Below, piece by piece: positions 31,873 to 42,748 of a DNA stretch of 64,000 bases. Positions within the stretch are counted from its first letter, which is position 1. The number at the start of each line of letters is the position of its first letter. The DNA is from Fistulifera solaris (Eukaryota > Bacillariophyta > Bacillariophyceae > Naviculales > Stauroneidaceae): assembly GCA_030295235.1 (NCBI GenBank), contig AP026137.1:868001-932000 (forward strand), read 5' to 3'. The notes under the pieces are model-generated. The model was not told the origin of the DNA, ran no database searches, and saw nothing but the letters and a program-made list of their open reading frames with translations. Position numbers and translations under genes: made by a program.

Positions 31873-34800
31873 CTACAGCAACAGTGCCCCAAAAATACTT
31901 GTGACCAACAGTACCAAGAGTACGGTTTGTCGAAGTGATTTCTTTGCCGAGTCCTCCTCGTCTTTCTTCGACGAAGCGTCGCCATCATCCGTTTGTGCAT
32001 CTTTACCTAATATCTCGTCGGCTTCTGTTTCAGTCAAACCACTGGCACTTCTGGAGTGTCGACCTTCCTCAGTTGGTTCGAACTCAAGACTCATCATTTG
32101 TCTGGTGTCTTCCGAGAATCCACGAAGTAGTTGACCACGTGTTACAGCTGTGTCCTCTCGCTTTTTTACTTTTTGAAAGTCGATCGCTTTATGTTGGTCT
32201 GTAGGCTCACCCATGGATGACGCATCAACTGTCAAATCGTCATTCTTGCTCGGTCCGCCGGCTATCATTACCTTCTCCAGAAAATCCTCCACGTCCTGAC
32301 AAGTAAGATCCGGACGGCCGATCATCTGTAGAGGGGCAGTGTCGAAACGGGACGTGTCTTTATCACGCTCCTTTTCGTGCATGTGAAACGGCGTCGCCGT
32401 AGCTCCAGGGCTGAACAGAATCTCTACACGAAAGCGTTTAGGATCATCCATAGGGCGACGCGCATCTTCAAATACTCTCATAATGATTTGAGTAAGGTAG
32501 CACAGTTCCGGTGTACTGTTGATGATTGAAATTCCCTCTTTGGAAAGCACAGATTTTTGATCTTCCGAGCTACAGAAGCGGAGGACACTCAACACGGTGT
32601 GCAAGTGCGACTCTGAGGTAAAATACAATCGAGTGCGCACGCGCCGGCCAAGCGAATTGATGTTGAGGTCACTTTGGTAAGCTAAGTTGATCAGATACCG
32701 CATATCTACTTCATTGTCCTTTCGAGCAATATTGAGGTCATACTTGATCTTCTCCAAAAGCCCATGGCATATCTTAACACCAACGCTGCGTTTCTCCGGA
32801 ATTGTCGTTCCATATTCCTGGGGGACTACGCAGTCGGCCATAGGCTTGGCTAGATCATACAATCGATGTAAAGTATCAGACAGACCCAAGTGCGGATTGT
32901 GCAGGATATCAAAGCGAACATTATCGTGAATATCTGGGATGCGGGAGAGATCAAACTTGTCTTTTTCAGCATCATAGAGGCGCTCGTATATGAACCTCCA
33001 CCGCTCAATCAGTTCAAGTAGCGTCTCGCCTTTGTATAGTTTCACGCCACTCAAAGCAACATCGTCGTCTGTTCTACCTTTCAAGCCTTCGCCTCCTTCG
33101 ATGCGTCTTTCGTCGCCACTCCCCATCTCATCTAACATCTCTCCAAGTTGCGTCAATAGCTCGCACATCGTCTTGTGTATCATAAACAAGTTATTGCGGG
33201 GATTGCCAATGGAGATCAATGCACTGCGCAAGGATGTAAGTTGGGACGGGCCGGCGATGCTGTCCAGTTCTTCGTCACTGATCTTATCGAGATCGATGTC
33301 GCGCTGCAGATTTGTACATATCTTTTCTTTGAATGCACCGATTTCATTCTTTACCTCTTCGTTACCAGACGGGTCGAGCATATGCATGCTGCCTTTCTCT
33401 TTGTGGACGAGAGACACTAAAATCGGTGGCAAGTCACCCTCAAGCTCCAACAATCCTTTTGCAAAAGCAGCAGCTGTTTTCATGACGCGACCTTCATCAC
33501 TAGTTTTGATCTTGAGATCGTGACGGAAAGTAGAATGCAGTCGTAAAATACCTCCACCGGGGGCGTCTGGGTACATCTCTTGACGCAGCCTTTGTCCTAG
33601 ACGAACCGATTGCTTTTCTCCGAGCTTGGTCAGATCTGTGCGAATCAATTAGCAAAACATGCAAGAAAGGATGTAAACACGGAATCATCGATGTTTTCAC
33701 TTACTGCCGCCCCACTTCAAGATTAATTGAACTTCTATGCATTTCTGTTTCGTTTCTCCGCTATCGTCTGTAACAAAGTCGAACTTACGAGGCTTGATTT
33801 GCAATTTACGGTTCACTGAAATCCAAGGAGGATGAGTCTCCAATCGAAGTTATGTTTGAAAGTGGTGCAGGGGCGAAACCGTACTTACATCCTACAATTT
33901 TCCATCGTTCCAAGATGTCGCGCATATGCATTAGTTGATATCGGAGACTCTCCGTCTGACTGCTTCGTTCCAACTCGGCTAGAGTTGTTTTCACAGTCTC
34001 GAGGAACTCAGTCAATGGTGCTTTGGCTTTTACTTTCAAATCTTTGGTGCAATTTTTAACACTAAAAATGGCAAGGTAAGCATAAGAACAGGTAGCAATG
34101 CGAAAGGCGCACCCGCACGTTTACTCACTGACGGTGAAAATATTCCAGAATGTGGGGTTCACTCATGTCCACCTTAAGCTTTTGCTTTGGCGTTCGATCT
34201 CCATGGCGAATGATGGCAACGACACAGCGTAGTTCCTCCTGATGCGGTTCTTGTAGCGAAATGGAAAGCCTGCGTTTCTTGTCGACCTGCTCTTCGGACT
34301 CGGAACTATTCACAGATGACGGCGCCATTGAGGCTGGCACTGACGTTAAATTTCCCGGAAAATCTCGCACTGGTAAAGCCCCTTCATCAAGAGTTGTTGC
34401 CGCAGTCATAGACATCTCGCCCGCATCGGAACGATTAGGCGATGCATTCGGTTCGCCCTTCATACTTTGAGAGTCTACGTCGTCGGAATCATCTTTTGCC
34501 GGTTCGCCCTGCAGCATCCAAGCCGCTCTGGTAAAAAACGTTCCTTGTTTCTTTGACGACGTGTCATCTGTTATATCATCATCGCGGTGATTTGTTGTTT
34601 TGACCAATGGGTCAAGAGTCGAGATCGTCCGCAATGCGGAGGGTCTCAGTAGAGCGAGAATATGTTCGGACAAAATTTGTGCACAGTCGTCGTAGTATTT
34701 CCTGAAAAGAATTTCGTGTAAGCAATGCGCTCATTGTCACCCTCATTCCTGATCGTGCCATATAACTACTTACCTACTATTCTTCACAAACGAAAAGCCG

Positions 34801-35955
34801 TTCACGTCGCACACGTACGAGACTACCGTGTGCCCTTCCTGGACTCTCAAAATGTCGAAACCACAGACGAACTGCTTGAATACCAGCACAATACGACGAG
34901 CAATTTCTTTTTCTCGGTAGGTCAAAATCACGGGAAATCGCACCTCCTTCCCGTCCGAATTTCGCTCCACTTTCCCATCAACCGTCGGAGACTTTCTGGC
35001 TTCGGCATGTCCGTATTCGGGGCCAACGGTATACATTTTGACATCCGTGCCTTGTGTTTCGACAAACTCTTCGTAAATATAACTCCCATCTCTCCGCACT
35101 TCGTTAATATCAGGGTAAAACTCGGACGACCGGTTGCCGATTTTTCGAAAAAGCTTTTTGCACCCCCCTCCTGCACTCGTGGGATAGTAAATACAAATCT
35201 TGTGATCTTCGAAAATATGAAAGTATTGCGTGTCAGTGACAGTAGTAAGACTTGATGAAACCGACCATAAAATACCACGCACCTTCGGCATTCACTGGCT
35301 TTTCGACAAATGGCTTGTGTATCGTGATCCCATTGACTTCAATATGGTCATCAAATTCTTGCACCTCTTGATTTCGATTGCCATTCCCATCACCCGTTCC
35401 CGTAGATACATACCCATCTCGACTCAAATATGCATGCCTCGGGACATCGATCCCTGACGCTTCCAGTAAATCGTAAACTCTGCGGCGATCTTGCAGTAAT
35501 TCTTGCATTTCGAGATCATTCAAAATGAGCGGTTTCCTCAACGCCACATATTCTTTCGCTTTCGGCAGTGGGTAGTTTTTGCTAAAAAATGCAATCAGAA
35601 CATCGCAAATGGGCCATTCCTCTACCGGCTTATTGAGAATGACGTCGTCACCGAAAAAGACCACACGAAAATGATCTTCATCGAGTCGACTAAGAATCTC
35701 GGCCATGGGCTTCGAACGGGCTTTCTTATCCATGGCACAAATCCCTAGACGGATACAACCATTGTCGTTTTCTTCTTTGGAGTCTTCTTCGCTTACTGGC
35801 ATTGAATCTTGTGCAGCAGCTATAATTCGTGATGGTGATACTGTTTGCGTCGTGGGGAGAATCTCGGTACCGTCGGTCTCAGGTGCTGGATACGTTTCGA
35901 CGCTTTCCGGCAAAGGATCTCCCGTGGATACAGTCGTGTCTTTCTGATCTGTCAT
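31873..35955 (-). CDS. VIP1: VIP1/PPIP5K diphosphoinositol pentakisphosphate kinase, six exons
   Basis: Exons 35283-35955, 34774-35206, 34129-34701, 33889-34061, 33705-33815 and 31873-33635 join to 1241 codons without error. The five introns are 67-76 bp, all GT-AG. The N-terminal ATP-grasp kinase shows [41 protein letters not shown] and YYPTSAGGG. The C-terminal histidine-acid-phosphatase-like domain has [37 protein letters not shown] and [13 protein letters not shown]. The enzyme makes 1-InsP7/InsP8 inositol pyrophosphates, which signal phosphate and energy state, and its second domain can remove them. Unusual: the protein ends in [18 protein letters not shown], a hydrophobic helix after a charged linker, suggesting a C-terminal membrane anchor. 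Confidence 0.95.
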
Positions 35956-36174
35956 TCTCGCTCGATTGTGTTATTACTTGCTTGGATATTGTGCTGCAAG
36001 TTTAGAGTGTGTCAAGTCGCCATCAAAGCAATCGCATCAATGGGGGGATGAAAAAGCGTGCGCTGCAATTGCGGCGGCACTTTGATGTATTGAAAGTGGT
36101 GTGACATTTTGTTGTTGCGGCGTACCAGTAACCTTATACCGAAAAAATGGATGACGTTTGTCGGTCGTCTGATC

Positions 36175-38135
36175 ATTCCAGAATTTCTGGAATCGGTGCT
36201 TCTGGTCTTACAGAAATTCTGTGGATGGTCCAGAAATTCTGGAACATCGATGGACCATAGATATTTTGAGTCATTCAGTACCTTGTAATTTTGTGAACAA
36301 TCCAGAACTTCTTGAAAGGATCATCGGCGTTCCGGGTCAACAACTAAAATGTGGAATCGTTTTTGGGGTCGTATGGAGACTTTGTGCAATTTCCAGAAAT
36401 TCTGGAATCAGTGTTTAGAGTCTTTTCATCATACAGAAATTCCGTGGTGGTCCTGAAATCCTGGACCATCGTGTTTTGGGTCGTTCAGAAATTTTGAGCT
36501 CATTCCAGAAAATTTTGAATCGGTGTTTCGGGTCAATACAGTTAGACTATTCTTTATAAATTCCAGATAATCTGGAATCGTTTTTGGGGTCGTATGGAGA
36601 CTTTGTGCAATTTCCAGAAATTCTGGAATCAGTGTTTAGAGTCTTTTCATCATACAGAAATTCTGTGGTTGTCCTGAAATCCTGGACCATCGTGTTTTGG
36701 GTCGTTCAGAAATTTTGAGCTCATTCCAGAAAATTTTGAATCGGTGTTTCGGGTCAATACAGTTAGACTATTCTTTATTAGTTCCAGATAATCTGGAATC
36801 GTTTTTGGGGTCGTATGGAGACTTTGTGCAATTTCCAGAAATTCTGGAATCAGTGTTTAGAGTCTTTTCATCATACAGAAATTCCGTGGTGGTCCTGAAA
36901 TCCTGGACCATCGTGTTTTGGGTCGTTCAGAAATTTTGAGCTCATTCCAGAAAATTTTGAATCGGTGTTTCGGGTCAATACAGTTAGACTATTCTTTATA
37001 AGTTCCAGATAATCTGGAATCGTTTTTGGGGTCGTATGGAGACTTTGTGCATTTTCCAGAAATTCTGGAATCAGTGTTTAGAGTCTTTTCATCATACAGA
37101 AATTCTGTGGTTGTCCAGAAATTCTGGACCATCGTGTTTTGGGTCGTTCAGAAATTTTGAGCTCATTCCAGAAAATTTTGAATCGGTGTTTCGGGTCAAT
37201 ACAGTTAGACTATTCTTTATAAATTCCAGATAATCTGGAATCGTTTTTGGGGTCGTATGGAGACTTTGTGCAATTTCCAGAAATTCTGGAATCAGTGTTT
37301 AGAGTCTTTTCATCATACAGAAATTCTGTGGTTGTCCTGAAATCCTGGACCATCGTGTTTTGGGTCGTTCAGAAATTTTGAGCTCATTCCAGAAAATTTT
37401 GAATCGGTGTTTCGGGTCAATACAGTTAGACTATTCTTTATTAGTTCCAGATAATCTGGAATCGTTTTTGGGGTCGTATGGAGACTTTGTGCAATTTCCA
37501 GAAATTCTGGAATCAGTGTTTAGAGTCTTTTCATCATACAGAAATTCCGTGGTGGTCCTGAAATCCTGGACCATCGTGTTTTGGGTCGTTCAGAAATTTT
37601 GAGCTCATTCCAGAAAATTTTGAATCGGTGTTTCGGGTCAATACAGTTAGACTATTCTTTATAAGTTCCAGATAATCTGGAATCGTTTTTGGGGTCGTAT
37701 GGAGACTTTGTGCATTTTCCAGAAATTCTGGAATCAGTGTTTAGAGTCTTTTCATCATACAGAAATTCTGTGGTTGTCCTGAAATCCTGGACCATCGTGT
37801 TTGGGTCGTTCAGAAATGTTGAGCTCATTCCAGAAAATTTTGAATCGGTGTTTCGGGTTAATACAGTCATTCTTTATAAATTCCAGATAATCTGGAATCG
37901 TTTTTGGGGTCGTATGGAGACTTTGTGCAATTTCCAGAAATTCTGGAATCAGTGTTTAGAGTCTTTTCATCATACAGAAATTCTGTGGTTGTCCAGAAAT
38001 TCTGGACCATCGTGTTTTGGGTCGTTCAGAAATTTTGAGCTCATTCCAGAAAAGCTTGAATCGGTGTTTCGGGTCAATACAGTTAGACTATTCTTTATAA
38101 ATTCCAGAAAATCTGGAATCGTTTTTGGGGGCAAC
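36175..38135. repeat. Family-3 satellite: eight to nine 221-bp units rich in CCAGAAATTCTGG palindromes
   Basis: The marker GTATGGAGACTTTGTGCA occurs at 36371, 36592, 36813, 37034, 37255, 37476, 37697 and 37912, so the period is 221 bp (the last is 215). A degenerate unit precedes it. Each unit holds TTCCAGAAATTCTGGAA, a perfect palindrome, and TTCCAGATAATCTGGAA, a near-perfect one. A three-unit (663-bp) higher-order repeat is visible from the words TTATAAATTCC, TTATTAGTTCC and TTATAAGTTCC, which recur in that order. A (CCGGAGA)3 tract closes the array at about 38135-38160. The array fills the 35956-38326 spacer between the divergent VIP1 and CDPK genes. Confidence 0.95.
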
Positions 38136-38326
38136 CGGAGACCGGAGACCGGAGACTGAGACTGTACAATTCCCAGAAACGCGTCGACTTCCTAGCCGGT
38201 ACGACATTTTCACGTTTCGCAAGATTCATTGAGGTTCGAGGGGTTCGAATTGGTTGACGTTATAACGAAACAAAAGCTGTCAAGAAAGTGACATAAAATC
38301 GAACAGAAAGTCATTCAACATGAAAT

Positions 38327-40147
38327 ATGGGCCAGCAACACAGCCGCAGAAGCCGATCATTATCTGGGTCACAGCGTAGCCGTTTGGGGAGTTCTGAACG
38401 AAGTCGCGAAAGAGGAGGACTGTCACGCACCAAATCCGTTCATGAAAATCTCGTTCGAGAGCGCGGCAAGAAAGTCTTGATCGAAGATGTCTACGAAGTC
38501 GTCGGAAAAATAGGTCATGGGGCGTTGTGTGAGATATACAAGTTACAGAAGAATAAGGACAAAATAGGAGGGAGTTCTCGACCCGAGCTTCAGCGTAAAA
38601 AGGTTCTTGATTTCGGGCGTTTTCTGAGTTACAACGATACAATGAAATTAAGAAAGGAGGAGTCCTTCCAGCTGAATCCTCTATACTTCGCTCTCAAAGT
38701 TATCAATTTGAAAAAGGTGAAGGAAGATAAGATCGATCAGCTCAAGAATGAAATAGAGTGCGTACAAACATCTTCGCAAATCATCTTTTTGCAGCTTGTC
38801 TCGCTCACCTTCCGCGTGAATTTCAGACTTCTACGAACAATGGATCACATGAATATTATCAAAGCATACGAAACATTCCAGGATAAAGCGAGCAAGAAGC
38901 TAATGATTGTAATGGAACTTTGTACCGGCGGGGATCTATACGAACGGCTACCGTACTCGGAAGAACAAGCGGCAACCATCGCGAAACAAATCTTGAGCGC
39001 AGTGTCGTATATGCACCAACGGAATATCATACATCGTGACATTAAAATGGAGAACGTCATCTATGAAAGTAAACAACCGGATGCTCTCATAAAACTGATC
39101 GATTTTGGCTTGTCGAAAGAATAGTAAGTACACGAGCTCAAGAACTTAATTGGTTCCCTTATTCTAATGGCGTTTCAATCCTCCGCAGCGACTCGTCGCA
39201 GAAAGATCTATTTTCAGAACGAGTTGGAACCCTTTACAGCATGAGTCCAGAGACAATGAAGGGAGCCTACGATGAAAAAGCGGACTTATGGTCGATTGGT
39301 GTTTGCATTTACATACTTCTGGCGGCGGGACATAAGCCTTTTGATGGAAAAGATCCAAAAGAACTGGTGCAAAAAGTGCTAAAAGCAGATTATAATTTCG
39401 AATCTCCTGAATCCTGGAATTCAATATCATTGATGGCAAAAACATTCATCAACTCACTGTTAGTAGTCGATCCAGCGAAGAGACCTTCCGCTAAGAAAGC
39501 ATGTAACCATGAGTGGATAAGAAGTTTCGCTGTCGTAGAGCATGCTTCAGACGATTTGAAAAGATCTGTCCGGAAAGCCCTGATCCGCTATGCTAATTTT
39601 GGGTCCTTTCGAAGACTCGCACTGAATGTGATAGCGAAACGATCCACTTCTGATGAAATTTTCCACCTTCGTAAAGTGTTTCAAGAGTTCGACATGCTGA
39701 ACACCGGTACTCTTACGCTACGTGTGTTTGAAGGAGCATTATTGTCCTTGAATGTCAGCAGTGAGGAAATTGCCAAAATATTCAAGTCCTTGGATGTGAA
39801 CCGTAACGATGCTGTAAACTTTACAGAATTCCTGGCAGCATGCCTTGAAGCTCAAGGTGACTTGGCAGAATACCGAATAGCTGAAGCTTTCGACTTGTTG
39901 GATTTTGACGACACCGGCTACATCACCCGTGACAACCTTCGCAAGCTACTGGGAGGCTACTCGTCTGAAAATTACATTGATCGGTTACTTGCGGAAGCCG
40001 GTAGCAATGGCAAAATTTCATAGTAAGTCAAATGAGCTAAAACTCTTGTGCTGCTTTTCTACATCATCTCACCTCTGAAGCACTAATTGATTCAGCAAAG
40101 ATTTTCTCAACGTGTTTGCCGATCAAATGCCTCGAAGACGGTCGTAA
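38327..40147 (+). CDS. Calcium-dependent protein kinase (CDPK) 1, N-myristoylation site, four exons
   Basis: Exons 38327-38757, 38827-39123, 39189-40022 and 40096-40147 join to 537 codons; introns are 65-73 bp. MGQQHS is a myristoylation signal (Gly2, Ser6). Kinase landmarks: GKIGHGALCEIY loop, ALKVINLKK, HRDIKMEN, IDFGLSKEY, SMSPETM, DLWSIGVCIY. A ~55-residue insertion sits between the glycine loop and the beta-3 lysine. Four EF-hand positions follow: the first (DMLNTGTLTLRV) and the fourth lack calcium ligands, the second (DVNRNDAVNFTE) is usable and the third (DFDDTGYITRDN) lacks the final Glu. Calcium response may therefore be weak. The enzyme is a Ser/Thr kinase, probably membrane-attached. 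Confidence 0.85.
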
Positions 40148-40482
40148 GGGAATTGACATCGATAGCAGCGTTAGGATAAGCGATTACACGAAATGGCTGC
40201 ATTCATCTGCGCGGTGATAGCCAACAATGAACAGCGGCACTAGAGTTCAGCCTGGTGACCGCGTTCAAGATACCTGATAAAAACAACAGCGCATCTAACG
40301 CGCGATATCTCGGCGTAATAAACGAGACCGTTGCTCGAGACATTCAGAACACACAAATCATTACTTTGACATGCAGCAGCAAACTAACTTTGCGAACAAA
40401 TACCAGACCATGTATGTAAGCCATACACAATTTAGCCGTTGTAGAACTATATTTATGGCCATAACACATACCACGGACGTCA
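40148..40482. other. Spacer between convergent kinase genes; nothing recognised
   Basis: 335 bp separating the stop codons of the two tail-to-tail CDPK genes. No repeat or RNA gene seen. Confidence 0.5.
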
Positions 40483-42286
40483 CTATCTCGTTTTAGATGA
40501 ATGAATCGATCCTCCATCTAAAGCTACTTTTTCAACAGCCAAATGCATTTGGTTTCGAAACGCTTCCAAAAATTCTTTGTAGGATATCTTTCCATCTTTG
40601 TCAATGTCAGCGCTTGTCATCATCTCATCTACTTGCTCTTTTGTACACTGATCCCCCAAAAGTCTCTTAAATTCTGGCGACTGATGTAGCCAGAATCGTC
40701 GGCGTCGATGCGATCAAAGGCTTCCGCAATGTGATCTTCGCCGATGTGGCCGTGCGCCTCAATAGTCGCCGCCAAAAACTAGGCGGCATCAGTGACCTTC
40801 ATTTGTATTACCAAACATCAACACAGCTTATCGTTGACTCACCTCTGTCCACATGATATGTCCATTCTGGTTGAAATCAACACTATCAAAAATTTCCGTC
40901 AACGTATCTTCGGGATAATTCATCTTTTCCAAGGCTTGCCGAAATTCGTCGAATGAAAGGACGCCATCCTGAGTTTTGTCGAACTCCTGAAAAATGCTAC
41001 GTAGCTTTTGCATCTCAGCAGTGGTGGAGCGATGCGCAATAACCGTGAGGGCTAATTTCTTCAATCGTGAAGTGTGACGGTAATTGAGTAGACTTCCATC
41101 CACCTTGGAAAGCACCTCCTCCGACGGCACTTCATCGTGCAAACGTTCTCTATTGACAATCCACTTATGACCAAGCGCTTGTGCCGCATCCAGTCTTTCT
41201 TTGGGATCCACAACAAGGAGTTTGCTGATGAAATCTTTAGCATCCTCGGAAACGTTACTCCACACCGGCGACTCGAAACTATACTTGCAGCGCATGATCT
41301 GATCAATCAAGACGCTTCTTCGCTTATCGTAAAAGGGCTTTACGGAAGAGCACAGCATGAAGGCAATAACACCCACACCCCAAAGATCCGCTTCCGCCGA
41401 ATAGTTTCCTAGAAGGACTTGCGGCGACATGGTGTAAATCGTTCCAACGCGCTCCGTCATGGTCCCCGTTTTGCCGATGAACTTTTTCGACAAGCCAAAG
41501 TCGATGATTTTTATTGCCGCATCTTGTGCAGTGCTTTCAAACATGATATTTTCATACTTTGAGGGTGGCGGATTCCAGCTTTTCGTGAGTGCTAATTGGA
41601 TAAAAAAGACGTTGCTGCAAGCTCTTACTCACCTTGAGATCTCTGTGAACAACCCCATGATCGTGCATGTAACGAATGGCTTGTAATATGCTGGCTGCAA
41701 GATGAGCGAAAAGCAGTTTGAGACAATCCTCAGTTATCAATCAACCATTTGAAAAAAAAGCACTTACTCGCAATCCGTCCAGCTTGCTTTTCTGTGTACG
41801 GAGACCGCGTGTAAAGATCACCCCAGCGCATAAATCCATAACCAGATAAATCTGCTTTTTCTGCGTATACACTTCATGAGGACGAACGATGTTCGGATGA
41901 TCAAGGTTGCGAAGAATATCAATTTCATTTTTGAGCTCTTCAATGAAAGCGGGAGAAATGCGATCTAACATAATCCGTTTCATTCCGTAGAGAAAGTCGT
42001 CTGTATGTTCGGAGACATGTTGTGGTTGTACTGAATGCTTGTCATGCTTCAGAAAGCGAAACAATTTCATCAACCCCTTGTGCTTCCTCGGTCGAAACGC
42101 AGAACCACCAACTTGGCTTTTCCGAATTTGAACTTTAAAGACTGCGCCCATGGATCCTTCCCCCAGCACTTGAACTACCTCATACTTGCGGAAGGGATCG
42201 TCGTTATCGATCTCTCGCAAAATGTTAGAGTGGATTGACGTTGAGTTCTCGCTGTTCGTCGGTGAGTGCCGGGACGACGACAGCAT
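40483..42286 (-). CDS. Calcium-dependent protein kinase (CDPK) 2, four exons, two one-base gaps
   Basis: Exons 41768-42286, 41633-41694, 40843-41556 and 40483-40778; with one base added at the C4 run 41821-41824 and one near 40662 they give 530 codons. Landmarks: VLGEGSMGAVFKV, GMKRIMLD, LVMDLCAGGDLY (after repair), HRDLKYEN, IDFGLSKKF, TMSPQVL, DLWGVGVIAF. Three EF-hands look competent: DKTQDGVLSFDE, DFNQNGHIMWTE and DIDKDGKISYKE. The third in order (DADDSGYISRQN) lacks the final Glu. There is no Gly2, so no myristoylation. It shares the long insertion after the glycine loop with CDPK 1, so the two are duplicates now arranged tail to tail. Confidence 0.85.
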
Positions 42287-42748
42287 GCTTTGTGTCTTTT
42301 GAAATAGAATGGTTGCAGTGACTTTAAAATATGGAAACGCAACCCGACTCGCACAATGCGGTCTTCTTCTCTTTCTCTGACGCCCTTTTGAGCCTTCCTT
42401 GACACTTCGACGAAATTATTTAGTTTACAAGGTACCGTTTTTCAACGAATTGAGGCGAATCTTGAAGAGATTCTGCTCTTTCATGATGATGGTTCGTGAA
42501 GAGTAAAAACGGTAAACGGCGTAGCCTACTGTTCTGTACAATTGAGCGGATACTGTATCTTAGGACAAAAGCTTGCCTTTGGCCACGTCATGTTTACGTC
42601 AGCAAATTAAATCAGTACAAGTATCGGTTGGGTTTCAGCCAACAAAAACTACGATCATCAAAAGAGCAGCTGAAACCTAGCATCCATAGCTATCTCAAAG
42701 GAATTCCACGAAGGGACAGTTAGCTCATCGAATAGTTATGCTATTACA
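42287..42748. other. Upstream region of CDPK 2; no gene seen
   Basis: 462 bp between the CDPK 2 start and the stop codon of the JmjC gene. Nothing recognised. Confidence 0.4.

Noticed and set aside
36180-36200. CCAGAAATTCTGG as a heat-shock element
   Set aside because: GAA and TTC blocks are spaced by one base, not two as a heat-shock element requires.
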